Source of the DNA: Limisphaerales bacterium
GTDB taxonomy: Bacteria; Verrucomicrobiota; Verrucomicrobiia; Limisphaerales; AAA164-E04
Reading direction: 5' to 3'
DNA: 64,000 bases
Assembly (NCBI GenBank): GCA_024761205.1
Contig: JAMASS010000023.1
Location: forward strand, 1-64,000
The position numbers were made by a program, and so were the translations under genes. This document shows positions 1 to 10,605 of this stretch, in pieces; position 1 is the first letter of the stretch, and each line of letters opens with the position of its first letter. The notes below the pieces were generated by a model. It was not told the DNA's origin. It saw only the letters and a list, made by a program, of their open reading frames with translations, and searched no databases.

Positions 1-399
1 CCAAGCCTGAAGCAGGCGGTCTTTTGGCTGACGCCGATATTCTCGGTGCGGTTTCATGCTCGCCCCGCCCTTGAGGCTCGGTCAAACACAGGTAACGGCG
101 ATTGCCCATTTGCGGCGCACTTTGGAAGGCTCCAAGCCGTGCCGGTGCGCACGCTGAGGCGCTCCGGCAATCTGCGGGCATTAGTAGGGCATCGGCTTGG
201 CGGTGGAGTCTTGCGCGCGCTCGTGCCTCTGCAGTGACTGCAACGGCGGTCTTTGGTTCATATTTGCGCTTCAAACCACTTGGCGGCCGCTGGCTCAAGT
301 TGGACATATTCATCAACTCGATGACCGCGACGCCTCAAAAATCTGGACTGCAGGAGTCCAGGAGCCTGCAAGCCCTTCACCGAACGCCTCGCAACCGCA
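1..399. other. No recognisable gene
   Basis: Short open frames exist on the plus strand, but none has family-like sequence, a convincing ribosome binding site or consistent composition. It probably belongs to the decayed tract that continues to about 3180. I see no RNA gene or repeat here. Confidence 0.4.
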
Positions 400-970
400 C
401 TCTGTGCTTGTTCAGAGGTTCTCTAAAACTCACGAAAAGCCCCCCACTCGGCACGCTAAGTTTGGATGAAAACCGACTTATCAATCTCAGATTCCTAGCC
501 GATCACGAAAACCTGCACGAACTTAGCCTTGTCGGTAACGACCTCCCCTGATATCCATTTCCGACCAACCTCCGGTAACCTGCCCCTTAACCTAGCGAAC
601 AACCAGATAAGAGATTCTTCATTTCTCGATCGGGCTGAGAATCTTTCGTAGATGAATTTGGCGACCAATGGACTCCAAACTCAAATCTTCCGGTGAGTGC
701 GATAGATTTGGACGTCTTGAACGTCAACGGAAACCTGCTGCGAGCAGTGAGTTTTCCCGAAGAGATTGAGTTCGATCGTCTTTCTGTTCAGGGCTTCAAT
801 AAAGCCAAAATCTCAACCTACCGTCCAAAGCCACAAATCATTGATGCCCGGATGCTGCCTTTGAACGAATTCCTACTCACCGTTACAGTACTGCCTCGGA
901 TCCGCCTAGTCATCAAATGCCCGACAGACCTCAACGAAACACAGGTCTTTTTTTGCCTACGGGAACTCTA
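400..970 (+). pseudogene. Remnant of a leucine-rich-repeat secreted protein
   Basis: Two plus-strand fragments look like pieces of one old LRR gene. The first (about 440-551) reads LGTLSLDENRLINLRFLADH then a second unit ending LVGNDLP, i.e. LxxLxLxxNxL spacing. The second (about 693-970) continues with LDVLNVNGNLLRAVSFPEEI and ends in a stretch resembling the short beta-rich C-terminal domain common on verrucomicrobial secreted proteins. Frames shift between pieces and no start or signal peptide survives. It is distinct from the two intact LRR genes, whose repeats are far more regular. The LRR assignment is seen; the C-terminal domain is inferred. Confidence 0.5.
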
Positions 971-1893
971 AAAACACAAATTGTCCGCCGGGACCTCAAA
1001 CTTCGGTCCCCGCAGGAAGACCAGCAATCCGGTGATAAACGCCAACCCCACCGCAAACAAAAACACGCCCGTTAAAATATCACTAGCCGAAAAGCAACCA
1101 AAGGAATTCTGAAAACACAAACAGACAGTGGCGCACAACCAAACAACCGATCCCGAAAATCAACCATCGTCGGTAGCCCCAACGCGCCAACCGCACCCGC
1201 AAGTAGGGAAACACCATGATCTTGAAAACCACTCCATTACACTGGATCAACCCAATCCTAGCCGAGTCACGCTCAACGATACCAGATGCGATGGGGAATA
1301 AATAGGTCAGCAGCGAAAACGAACCCAAAATGATAAATGTCCCTCCAACAGTGGCACTCCGCGGACCCATCTTCTCTCCTGCTGTCCTCCGGCTTACCAC
1401 TTGAATTCGTGGCAGACAAAGGGTCACCACCACCATGAGCACCGCAGCTGAGGTCCCGACAAAGAACACGAACCCCAACTCGGCAAGGAAGGTAAAATCC
1501 ACCTGATGGATCCCCAATCTCTAACCTTCCCAAATTGTTGATCGGGACCACTGAGATGATGAAAGCAGAAGGCGTTGATCAGCGTGGAGGCGGGATGATA
1601 GGACGAATAAAACAATAGGAAGCCGAGTAGTAACCCCTTGATACGACCACTGCCAATACAACACGCCCATGACTATCAGCACCAAACCACTTTAGAATCG
1701 TAAACAGTTCAATCAATCAGAATGCACCGGTCCGCAATGAAAACCCACAAAAACGGGAAAATTAGTAGCCTTAGCAAGGACAACGCAAAAATTTGACTCG
1801 CCTCCAAATAACTGAGCCCACGCTCCCGCAAGATCAACCCGGCAAACGAAATCACCCCCTCCAACAGCAAACTAAAAGACCATCGCCTAAATA
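968..1893 (-). pseudogene. Decayed NHS-family MFS transporter (nucleoside:H+ symporter type)
   Basis: Read on the minus strand, pieces in successive frames follow the order of this family. An N-terminal TM fragment ends FPFLWVFIADRCI (near 1740), where the family has a PFxxGxIADR motif. Next comes NAFCFHHLSGPDQQFGKVRD followed by WGSIRWI (near 1500-1580), matching the family's FxHLxDPxxxFGxxRxWGTIGWI. Then YLRVRLARWGYRRWLIFGIG with an RH/RY pair (near 1120-1200), and a last helix LTGVFLFAVGLAFITGLLVF before a TAG stop at 968-970. At least two frameshifts and an in-frame stop separate them, so no transporter can be made. The family order makes the identification fairly secure; the substrate is unknown. 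Confidence 0.7.
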
Positions 1894-2088
1894 CAACGTC
1901 GTTGGAATATCTCGTTCGCTCACGTTCTAGCCCAGTCTGCGCTCACCCATCAGCACAACACCAAAAAAATTACTGCCTTGGCAAAACTTTGAACTTGGCA
2001 CTCATCAACCTGCCACTAAAACAGCCAAATTTAGCTACCAGAAGATCACTCGCCAATCCCATCGGAATGCGCTTCAATTCAGCCATCA

Positions 2089-3100
2089 ATGAAGGCGATT
2101 AATATTCACATTGCACAATCGCTGCTGGTGCTGGTCGCCATTTTTTCGAGATCACAGACCGTGGCCCAGGTCGACGATTTTGGCGACGGCAATGATGACG
2201 GCTGAATTCGATTCAGTCCTCTGACATCGTCAGAGCATCCTCCATGTTGACCTTTGTTGACGATCCTATGGACGGCAAAGTCTATTGCTTGCAAAATTCC
2301 GCGCCACCAAAAGCGGATTGGGCCAGACCCTACCTATGTGATGAATTGCAATCCCATGCAGGCTTCCGGAAGTCGCGGCCAAACCCAATTCAACATCGTG
2401 GCCAATGAGGCCGATCAAGGGATCATCAACGCAGCAAACATTAGCTTTGAACCCGGGCGGAAGCTACCGCATTACTCATGTGCGCTGCCGTCACTGTGTT
2501 CACGGGACAAGCCTACGACCTCAACGATACCCCAAGAATTCGTCGTAGGAGACTGCGTTGTCTATCTGAAAGGTCTGGCCGCACCACCCAGACCACTCAT
2601 CTAGATTGAGGCACCAGTAATCCGTCCCAAGAGAAGCAGACAACCGAACGCCTAGGCATTTTCGCGCTGCCGAATGTGGGGATGGAGTTCAACTATCGTA
2701 CAGTGCAGCTACTCAATGAGTCGGGTATGCCGTCCGTGATTAACCTTTCGGGGCACCAACACCCTTTGACTCACCATCGGTGACGAACAAGAGAATCGTA
2801 CGAAAGAAACCACCGCCCTCAACTAACTTGCCTTCGTACCAGCACCCAAACCAACCCTATCGCCTGTCACCGTAACAATCGCCAATGATGTCGATGGCAC
2901 TTGTCGCGGCCAGAGCGGACGTTGAGGTCACCGAGAACTCCATCACGCTCTCCATTTCCGCGACTCAGCGGTTCATCAAGATCACGCCCGCCGCCGAGAA
3001 TGAGTCCGCCGGACTTCAATTCTTTGAGCCGAGTCGTTAGGAGCATAGGTTCCCATCTCCGGAAGATTGTCCAACAAATCACCATAAAGACGCGGCCCGA
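2089..3100 (+). pseudogene. Remnants of a secreted protein with N-terminal signal peptide
   Basis: An ATG at 2089 opens a signal-peptide-like stretch (hydrophobic core LLVLVAIF, AQ cleavage-like end) followed by VDDFGDGNDDG and then TGA at 2203-2205, where related secreted proteins carry a Trp (DDGW). Further fragments in other frames include FTGQAYDLNDT (about 2500), LPNVGMEFNYRTVQLLNESG (about 2670) and TQRFIKITPA near 2970, the last resembling the ETRFFR-type C-terminal end of verrucomicrobial exported proteins. No continuous frame remains. The function of the parent protein is unknown; it was probably a cell-surface or secreted beta-rich protein. Confidence 0.5.
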
Positions 3101-3183
3101 TCAAAAACTCCCGGACCATCAACAACCTCCACCTCTCACTGACCACATCAAGCGCCTTCGGCTCGATTTATCTGTCGGTTGGA

Positions 3184-5520
3184 CTATTGCGACGCCAATA
3201 CAATTGTTGCGGTTTCGGCGGCCTTGGCAGTTACCTTCGCTGCCCAGACTGATTCTCCCAGAAACTCTCCCGGACATTCGCCGCGTGGTACAAAACGCAT
3301 AAGGTTCACAAGCCATCGTCCCGGAGGCACTTTCTCGAGCCGAAAATAGCCCTTGTCCTCGTAGGTCGCTACAGGTTCGACCAGAACGAAGTCCCAGAAA
3401 TTGCCATGGGTACGACGATCGTCATAACCAAAGAAATTCAGGATGTGGCCCACGATCGAGGATGTCGGTTTGAGTGTTTCTAGCGGCGTCAATCGATTGA
3501 TCCTCAGCTTGAGCTTGCTCATATCGACGTCTCGGACTGTACCCTCGATGGTCGCCCAAGGCTGGAGTTGAATGATCAATGGTTTACCCAACAGGGGTTC
3601 TCGAACCTCGGCATAACCGCTGGAATGAACAGCAATGATCGGACGAACGGTTTCCCGGGCTGAAAACTCGAAACGGCCCGAAGGATCACTTTGCGCAACC
3701 TCGTGCTGTCTTACTGTGTCCCAGCGAAAATAATCGCCTTCTAGAAAGACCAAATAAGGTCTATCGCTGTTGGGCCACCGTTTTGTCATGAGGATTTGCG
3801 CCTTGACGACTGCCTCGCCGTCAGGGCCGAGCACCTGCCCGCGTAATCCACTCCCCGTCCGCAAAGCCACATCCAATTGTTTCCCGAATTGGCCTTCTAT
3901 CTGGTGTGAAACCGGCAGATAGCCGTCGGCTTCGACGCAGATGAATGCCTGTCCGCCGCGTTTGGCCAAGGTGACCGCTTGCGTGGTTTTTCCTGAAACT
4001 TCCACCTGCTGATATGGGTGCCAAACGGGATCGGTGCCACCATCGAACAACCAACCCGGAGTAATCCTGTAGGCGGAAAGTCTTTGGCCCGAATCCTGAT
4101 CATGCACCTCAACGAGTATCGAGGCTGCTTGTTCGGATCGTGGGAGCGGTTCCACTCCCCGCAGTGGTCTCGATTGCACATCCTCGCCCGCGAAAAAATC
4201 TGGACGGGGTGGCTCTTCGAGCCACTCGCCGGGTTCCAGTAAAATGACCAGACCCGTGACGGATTTCGACAGGGTGGCCAGGAGTTCTCCGCGATTCAGG
4301 CCACTGAAGCTCCGATTGCACGATGCCAACCGATATCCGGGCGCGCGTAGGGAGATTTTTATCTTCCCCGGATGCAGGCTCTCAAATTTAAAAACGCCAT
4401 CGGGAGGCAACGTTTTTGTTTGACCGCCCCAAACCTTCCGATGCCCGAAAATAATGACCGAGTCATCGGGGATTGGCCGTTCGTCGTTAGTCATTACCTT
4501 GCCAGCAATGGTGAGCCCGGGTTCGATTACCAGATCACCTAGGTCACGTGTGTCACCGTCCTTTAGCGGGCCGATCGACTTTATTGGCGTTTTTCCGAGG
4601 TATCGGATCGAGTCCATCGAAGCAGTTACCTGATAGACCAAACCGGTCGGCATATTGAAAAAGGTAAACCGACCTTCTCGGTCCGTCGGTACCGAGCTGC
4701 GGGTAAAGTTTGCTCGCACGCTGCGGTTGCTGGAGGCCACTTCGATCGTCTTGCCGGGGAGGGGCTTCCCCTGATGCATGAGACGCCCTGAGAGCGTTCC
4801 TCCTTGAACGAGTCGGAAATCCAGTGGTGGGCTCTCCAAGGAAAGATCATAGAATTCACTATGGGCATAATTGCGGCCGGAGATTTTGATTTGGAGAGCG
4901 GTAAGGTCCTCTTTAGCTGCCAGGGTGAACCGACCGTGCGCATCGGTAACAGCAACCGGGGTTACCATCACGCGTCTCGCTGGACCCCACGTTGTTCCCT
5001 CTCCCTTAGTCCAGCCGTGAACCGTAATGACAGCGCCTGCGATAGGCTCGTCCCAGAGATTGATCACGCAGCCTTCAAACAACCGATTTGAAGGGATACG
5101 GTTGCGATCGAATCGTTCCAAGGTAAACTCCACATCTCCGTTCAAAGGATCGATGTTGGGTGCGAATTTTGCCAGAAATCCATCCCCGACCAGGAGGAGT
5201 TCGAACAATAATCCGGGATCGAGATCGGGTATTTCGAACCAACCATCTGCGTCAGAGAGTGCCATTTTCCCGCAATCCACATAACAAGACGGGCATAGGT
5301 ATCCGGGGCCAGTTCTTGGTTTCGCTGTGGCGATGGAAACCTGAATCGAGGCCTGCCCTAAACCCTCGTCATTGAAAACCCGCCCTCGGAGACCTAGCGG
5401 TGCTTTCGCGTCTCCATTCTCAGCTGCCAAGCGCGCGCCATGGCCCAAAAGCAGCCACCCTCCAATTACCAGGCAAAACAAACCTCTCCGCCGAAGCCGC
5501 CTCACGTATTTCAGCGCCAT
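3184..5520 (-). CDS. Secreted protein with multiple carboxypeptidase-regulatory-like domains
   Basis: A 778-residue protein with an N-terminal signal sequence (arginine-rich start, core FCLVIGGWLLLG, residues about 10-32). The mature part is a string of about six CarboxypepD_reg/CNA-B-like beta-sandwich units, each opening with an [LI]xGxV motif: LRGRVFNDEG (43), FEGCVINLWDE (about 150), LSGRLMHQGK (about 242), IAGKVMTND (about 335), LRGQVLGPDG (about 560) and IEGTVRDVD (about 660). Such domains are structural and carry no catalytic residues; in PVC bacteria they occur on exported or surface proteins, sometimes in transport or adhesion. The gene ends in a decayed region and is divergent in function from the downstream permease at 5635. 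The start is supported by the signal peptide. The exact role is unknown. Confidence 0.8.
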   Translation of the reverse strand: MALKYVRRLRRRGLFCLVIGGWLLLGHGARLAAENGDAKAPLGLRGRVFNDEGLGQASIQVSIATAKPRTGPGYLCPSCYVDCGKMALSDADGWFEIPDLDPGLLFELLLVGDGFLAKFAPNIDPLNGDVEFTLERFDRNRIPSNRLFEGCVINLWDEPIAGAVITVHGWTKGEGTTWGPARRVMVTPVAVTDAHGRFTLAAKEDLTALQIKISGRNYAHSEFYDLSLESPPLDFRLVQGGTLSGRLMHQGKPLPGKTIEVASSNRSVRANFTRSSVPTDREGRFTFFNMPTGLVYQVTASMDSIRYLGKTPIKSIGPLKDGDTRDLGDLVIEPGLTIAGKVMTNDERPIPDDSVIIFGHRKVWGGQTKTLPPDGVFKFESLHPGKIKISLRAPGYRLASCNRSFSGLNRGELLATLSKSVTGLVILLEPGEWLEEPPRPDFFAGEDVQSRPLRGVEPLPRSEQAASILVEVHDQDSGQRLSAYRITPGWLFDGGTDPVWHPYQQVEVSGKTTQAVTLAKRGGQAFICVEADGYLPVSHQIEGQFGKQLDVALRTGSGLRGQVLGPDGEAVVKAQILMTKRWPNSDRPYLVFLEGDYFRWDTVRQHEVAQSDPSGRFEFSARETVRPIIAVHSSGYAEVREPLLGKPLIIQLQPWATIEGTVRDVDMSKLKLRINRLTPLETLKPTSSIVGHILNFFGYDDRRTHGNFWDFVLVEPVATYEDKGYFRLEKVPPGRWLVNLMRFVPRGECPGEFLGESVWAAKVTAKAAETATIVLASQ

Positions 5521-5634
5521 GATCTTTCTATTCAGTCAGCCCGCCAAATCTTTCCCGGTTCTGCTATTACAACAACCCAGAGAGTTGTCAGTAGCCCTCC
5601 ACTACCCTCAAGCCCCTGTTAACACGCACGACCG

Positions 5635-7251
5635 TTACTTAGCATCCAGGGATTGGCGCGCAAGCAATTTGCGAAGGCCTCGCTTCGATCGATCGGCGAG
5701 ATGGTAGAAAAGAAGCCCCACGAGAGTTGTCTCCGCTAGGGCCGTAAGGTTCGCTACTAGGAGACTATATCCACCCCCCAAGGCGAACTGGATGGCGCGA
5801 TAAATCTCTCCTATGGAGAGGAGTATGCTGATGCCTATGGAGTAGACCACGCCAGCGACAAACACCGATCGGCCAAAGGCGGCAGCCACCGTTTTGGAGA
5901 TCGCGCCCCGCCAGAGTCCATACCAATAGGCTCCGTAGAGCATTACCCCACCAGCAATGGCACCCGTCAGAAGTTGACAGATGTGAGAGGCCAAGTGCCT
6001 CCATACCGAGTCGGTAATAAGAAACACGCCTGAGGCTCCGAATGGGCTGATACGGACATTCATCAGCCCGTAAAATCCTTCCTCAAGGTATGCCTGAAGG
6101 AGTCGGATGCCCAAGTGAGCGATCTCACCCAAGAGAAGCAAGACCATGCCAAAAAACGCCACACGTTTTGCCACATAATTTAGTTGAAGGATAAAACCGG
6201 GAATAGTCACGCCGGTTGTCAGAAGCAGCTCGAACCGCTCAGCTCGCTTGCTGTTGCAGAAAAATCGAATCGCATGCCAGATAACAATCAGCCATATTCC
6301 ACAGTTTAGGAGAGAATCCATGGAACTACCGGTGACCCAAACCACGGGAATGGACAACGCCAATACCGGCACTGCGAAGAACAGAAGAAACATTCGGTAA
6401 TTCGAACGGCCCAGTAACCAGGCAATCGGATACTGTTCCAGGAGAATTCTAGAGCGATACCTCTGTCTCGTTGAGAAACGCTTCTTGGTGCCGGGGTTCA
6501 CACTCATCGGTTGCTCCTCATTCCATTTTCGGCGAATCGTCCGACTCGCCAGGAAAACAAAGAGCGCGGCCAGTCCCAACATGACGCTCAGCGAAATCCA
6601 ATACCCAGAAGGAAAGCCTCGGTAGACGCGATCAAAGCTCCGACAAAACAAATCAAACGGCGAGGGGATGCTAACGTTCACGCGCAGCGCGACACCCCCC
6701 ACAAGATTCCACAGAACCAAAATCACTCCGGTAGTAGCGAAGGATCGTCCAGCGCTAATGGAACGCGCGGAGACCCAAAGTGCCAGTGACAAGCTCAGTA
6801 AGAGCGTCGTCAGGACAGCGCCAAAAATTCGGGCGAACTCATCCCCGGTCACGCCGCCGTAGATGAACAAGATGCTCAATAGCGGCATGACCGAAAGCAC
6901 GGGAAAAAACGAGGCGATAAAACAGGCGGAAACCTTCCCCAGCACCACGTCGAAACCTTGCAGATGGGTAAGAAAGAGCAGACCAATCGTTCCTTCCCGC
7001 TTCTCCTCGCTCAAGCAATCCGACGCCTGACGCACGCCTTCGAAGAGACAGAAGATCCAAAGGGCCCAAGCGTAGAATTGGAAAAGCGACGACACCCCGG
7101 CAGCTGTTGGTCGCAAGCCAAAGGTGGTCCATGCCACGAATAGGATGAGGGCCAATGAGATCACGGCCATCCAAAGCCGCATCCGATAGGTTGCTTGGGC
7201 GCGTGAACGAACCAGAAACTCTCGATGTACGACGGGGGAAACAATAGTCAT
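5635..7251 (-). CDS. ABC-2 type permease, double-length, orphan
   Basis: A 538-residue polytopic membrane protein with about twelve hydrophobic segments. It starts with VVHREFLVRSRAQATY, the cytoplasmic amphipathic entry typical of ABC-2 permeases. Near residue 80 it has EEKREGTIGLLFLT followed by GFDVVLGK, the ABC-2 E-[KR]-R-x-G-T-[LI]-x-LL signature. A weaker second version (RAERFELLLTTG) lies near residue 345, so the protein looks like two fused ABC-2 halves. It is clearly a paralogue of the three tandem genes at 40212-45299. No ATPase gene lies beside it, so its partner must be encoded elsewhere. Substrate unknown. The start codon fits the paralogues. Confidence 0.85.
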   Translation of the reverse strand: MTIVSPVVHREFLVRSRAQATYRMRLWMAVISLALILFVAWTTFGLRPTAAGVSSLFQFYAWALWIFCLFEGVRQASDCLSEEKREGTIGLLFLTHLQGFDVVLGKVSACFIASFFPVLSVMPLLSILFIYGGVTGDEFARIFGAVLTTLLLSLSLALWVSARSISAGRSFATTGVILVLWNLVGGVALRVNVSIPSPFDLFCRSFDRVYRGFPSGYWISLSVMLGLAALFVFLASRTIRRKWNEEQPMSVNPGTKKRFSTRQRYRSRILLEQYPIAWLLGRSNYRMFLLFFAVPVLALSIPVVWVTGSSMDSLLNCGIWLIVIWHAIRFFCNSKRAERFELLLTTGVTIPGFILQLNYVAKRVAFFGMVLLLLGEIAHLGIRLLQAYLEEGFYGLMNVRISPFGASGVFLITDSVWRHLASHICQLLTGAIAGGVMLYGAYWYGLWRGAISKTVAAAFGRSVFVAGVVYSIGISILLSIGEIYRAIQFALGGGYSLLVANLTALAETTLVGLLFYHLADRSKRGLRKLLARQSLDAK

Positions 7252-7368
7252 GCTAGCCGGCTCGTTTGCCTATAATCAATGTGAAGCGTAGTCTCCCCAA
7301 GTTTTGAGATCAATGGTACGATGAGAATCGAGTACATGGCAAGACCTTCATCCATTGGGTTGAAGCCA

Positions 7369-8715
7369 TCATGCTTGGACTGTCGGCGTGTCATCGCAGC
7401 TGGTCGGCCGAGAGTTCGTCATTGCCAAATCCAATGCTTTTTGAGGCCGCTCCCGCACGATACAGTGGGGATCCAGCTTTGCTGACTCCGCGATGTAGCA
7501 AGAGCCCGCCTCCTGATTCCCGAGCTGTATCTCTGCGATCGCAAGCCAACAAGCATTTTCCGCTTTGCCGTTGATTCGTTTGGCGTTCTCCATGGAGTCG
7601 CGGAAGGAGTGGGATTGCCTTTTCCGGATCACCAAGTGCCGTGAGCACGGCGCCTCGAGTGCCCTTCGCCGCCGGGTTCCAACCGAGTTTTGATATGGCC
7701 TCCTGCGAAATCTGATCTGCGTCCCGTCGGCTGGCTGACGTATCAATAGGAAGATTGGCGTAGGCGTAGGCCAAGTTGTTGAGCAGTAGTCCTTCAAACT
7801 CGGGAGGGTAATTCTCAAGCATCGAAGCAACTAGGTCTTGAGCCTTGCGGAATTGACTTGTTTGAAGCAGGAGATTGCCGTGCCAGTTTTGGAGATAGAA
7901 GTTCTCTGAAAATAGCGTCAGACCCTCCTCGACCGGAGACATGGCTTCACGGATTTTGCCCTGTTCGGATGACACGGACGCCTCCATGGCAAAGCGAGCC
8001 GCCAATAATTCGTGGATGTTCTCACGCTTAAGGAATGGAGTTTCCAGCAATTGGCGCCCATCACTTGAAACAACCCCCAGGGAGCTACTGATACGGCGGG
8101 GCCACAGGTTGGTGAAAATGACCAGGAAGTTTGCCGACAGAAAGACGAGCCCCAAAGTTAGCCCGCGACTCATTTGTGAAATGTTCAAGATCTCCTCCAG
8201 CGGGACTAGCTTAAGTAACCGCGACACACAGGAGGAGGTTTGCCGTTGGCCCAGCTAAAACGTAGAGAAACCATTTCCTGCGGAATTTGTCCGTGACGGG
8301 AAGAGCGATCGTGGAGCCACCCAATGGAATCACCTTGAATTCCGTTTCAAAACCCAAGACGGGGCGCCTCAGAAATGTCCGTCCGAATCCCATGTGGATT
8401 CGAAAGACTTTTAGGCCGCAGGCACGGGCGGCGACGGCATGGCCAAATTCGTGGGGGATGATTGCGGCCATGAGGAAGAACAGGTTCAGGAGCCTTCACC
8501 CGTGTTTGAACTGAGGAACGGCCATCGTCAGAACCGTTCTCATCGCACCAAATGCCAGCATCCATCATAGTTGCTGTCGCAGGCTGGATAGTTTTCGCTC
8601 TTGGTAACAACTGGGACAAAAGTTCAGGACTTGCCGCCGGAATGATCTTCTGGTCTTGAAGAACGCCCCCTGGAACATCGGTTTGAACGCCGCAGCTGTC
8701 GCATGTCAGCGGCAC
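7369..8715 (-). pseudogene. Broken M50 (site-2 protease-like) gene with zinc ribbon and repeat tail
   Basis: Reading the minus strand across frames gives a three-part protein. (1) A zinc ribbon: MPLTCDSCGVQTDVPGG, then after a frame change a segment ending LNFCPSCYQER, i.e. two CxxC pairs. (2) An M50 core: AAIIPHEFGHAVAARA (HExxH near 8450) and LAGPTANLLLC. (3) A C-terminal TPR-like region (SSEQGKIREAMSPVEEGLTL..., NWHGNLLLQTSQFRKA, LNNLAYAYANL). It is broken by an in-frame TGA just before the HExxH segment, another TGA earlier, a frameshift near 8220 and another near 7640; the last piece ends at the TGA at 7369. The parent was a membrane metalloprotease of unknown substrate. A working product is not possible without several recoding events. 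Confidence 0.75.
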
Positions 8716-8781
8716 TCAAATGGTGATACCCAAGTTTCTGCCGTGCTTCAATTTTGGAAGCGTATTCAGCACTATAGTTTC

Positions 8782-10605
8782 TCACCGGATGCCTTGGCTC
8801 TCTAGCTGAAGCAATTCAGATTCCCAGCGGTCGCGAAGATCCGATTCTCCTTTGGCATCTTCTGGGAGAAGGCTGCGGCGGGTGCAATTGACGAGTGCTT
8901 GAAGGGTTTGATAGCGCCTGGTCGCACCGATGGCCGGGGGTATGTGGTCGCTGATGATCTCGAGAATCATTTCGAAGCTAAGGCACCCCTCCGAGTGGAG
9001 CGCCTTAGCCTTGAGTTCGGAACGAAGGGAGGCGTAGCTGGCTGCTGAGTACGAAGGGGTGGCGTCTTTGAGGGATTTCAATTGGTCAGCGTTCGGTTTC
9101 TTGCCCAAAACCGGTTTCACCACCCACGTTAAAAACGCATCGATGTCGTCGCCCTCAGGATCGAGGACGGGAATGATCAGATCGCCGGCACGGCCGGGCC
9201 TTCTCAAATCGGGTGATAGAAGGTGAATGCGGGCGGTCACGAGAAGCCAGACTACGCGGCCTCGCATTTGGGGATCGGACATCATGGACTGGATACGACC
9301 TGTAAGGCGGCGTTCGGTGGGGTGGGCGTCCGCGCCGACACCACCCAGTTGTGTGTCCGCTTCGTCGATGAAGATCAACACTTTGGAGAGCACATTCAGA
9401 ACACGCCGAAGGCGCTCAAAAATGACGTCGGTCTGCCCGAACCATTGGCTGCGGATGTTCTTGATCACCAGGACGACCATGTCCAACTCCGCTGCAACGG
9501 CCTCAAAAATAAACGTCTTGCCGCCACCAATAGGCCCGGCGACTGCTGCCCCGGCGAGTGCTTCCTCGCCACTGGCGGCGAAGCGAGGAATAAGTTCGGA
9601 TTGGAGGAAGGATTTGAGCTGATGGAAGCCGACGATGTTCTTGAAGCCGTGTTTCGGCTTCTTGAATTCCACGACGTCTTCACCGAGTTGGCTCTGAATG
9701 TAGGTCTCTACTTTGGCAATGACTGCTTCCTGAACGAGCGTCTTATTCTCATGTGCCGCCCCTTTCAACAGCTGCATCAAGGCATGGAGTGACAAGCCGG
9801 CAGTGAACTGAGCAAGGTTCTCCTGACTGCCCCAGAGTTTGATTTTACGGTCCTCCAGTTGGGTGCGATTGAACCAGGAGATGAAGTGCTTACGCACTGC
9901 CAGATCTGGCGCCGGCACCTCGACCTCCAATAGATGGGGCAGGGTGCTCACGCGGTGATGAAGCTGACTACGGGACTCGGCGATGAGGATCACCGTGTCC
10001 TCACCGGTGACGAAGCCCGGGTCGCTGAACCAGTCATGGCAGATGCTCACGCGTTGACGGTCTTTGTCACTGAGGTTCACGATCGGCGCTTCCGGAATCA
10101 CCATATCTGCGCTTTCGACCAGGACGATGAGGCGTTCTGAGAGGATGGGTTGGGAGTCGATCTCGGTTCGGGAGCAAAGACACATCTGACGTAGCAGCTC
10201 CAGCGCCAGCGTGGGATTATTGACCGCTTTGCGCAGGCTGTCGTCGTAGGCGCTGATGATGTGGTCCAGATCCGCAGCAACTTTGCCTTTTACGGTCAAC
10301 CGCTTGATCGCCAGCTCGTTGCTGTCGTAACCGCTGCGCCAGCGGAGCCATGCATCTCGGATCTTGTGTGCGTCAGTGTCATTGAGAAAGCGGATGGGGC
10401 CGTTGAGTTCGTAGACGACCACAATGATGCCGAGCAAGTTCCAACTCGTAGTGAGGTAGTCAACGAGGTGCACATACTCTTCGCGATCGGATTCGACAGC
10501 GCAGAAAAGATCATAAATATTCCCGGTGAAGGCGAGGGTGCGGGCTTGACCAGAGTTAATGACCCGCCCTGCCTCCTTCAGGAAGCCGTAGGTGTGCGGT
10601 TTCAT
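8782..10605 (-). CDS. Ycf46-like AAA+ ATPase
   Basis: A 607-residue protein. The first half (about 20-240) looks like a degenerate AAA domain with no P-loop. The second half is a classic AAA module: GFKNIVGFHQLKSFLQ entry (about 320), Walker A GPIGGGKT (357-364), pore-loop-like SQWFG (about 386), Walker B VLIFIDEAD (409-417), sensor LLVTAR (454-459) and an arginine-finger region LRRPGR (467-472). The degenerate-plus-active layout matches Ycf46/spastin-like AAA ATPases, which remodel protein assemblies. I chose the ATG at 10605 because it overlaps the preceding ATPase gene by ATGA (10602-10605), indicating translational coupling; a longer upstream start would run into that gene. It is the last gene of the ten-gene operon and shares a transcript with PspA, which invites comparison with AAA/ESCRT-III pairs. 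The partner is inferred. Confidence 0.85.
   Translation of the reverse strand: MKPHTYGFLKEAGRVINSGQARTLAFTGNIYDLFCAVESDREEYVHLVDYLTTSWNLLGIIVVVYELNGPIRFLNDTDAHKIRDAWLRWRSGYDSNELAIKRLTVKGKVAADLDHIISAYDDSLRKAVNNPTLALELLRQMCLCSRTEIDSQPILSERLIVLVESADMVIPEAPIVNLSDKDRQRVSICHDWFSDPGFVTGEDTVILIAESRSQLHHRVSTLPHLLEVEVPAPDLAVRKHFISWFNRTQLEDRKIKLWGSQENLAQFTAGLSLHALMQLLKGAAHENKTLVQEAVIAKVETYIQSQLGEDVVEFKKPKHGFKNIVGFHQLKSFLQSELIPRFAASGEEALAGAAVAGPIGGGKTFIFEAVAAELDMVVLVIKNIRSQWFGQTDVIFERLRRVLNVLSKVLIFIDEADTQLGGVGADAHPTERRLTGRIQSMMSDPQMRGRVVWLLVTARIHLLSPDLRRPGRAGDLIIPVLDPEGDDIDAFLTWVVKPVLGKKPNADQLKSLKDATPSYSAASYASLRSELKAKALHSEGCLSFEMILEIISDHIPPAIGATRRYQTLQALVNCTRRSLLPEDAKGESDLRDRWESELLQLESQGIR

Noticed and set aside
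2203..8490. TGA read as Trp (a changed genetic code), suggested by DDG-TGA at 2203 and the TGA just before the M50 HExxH segment
   Set aside because: Intact genes use TGA as a normal stop in ATGA overlaps (10602-10605, 27838-27841, 54663-54666). Other broken genes contain TAA and frameshifts too, so decay explains the stops.
9223..9792. Plus-strand open frame of 189 codons opposite the AAA ATPase
   Set aside because: It has no family pattern and lies entirely inside the well-supported ATPase gene on the other strand; a shadow of codon bias.
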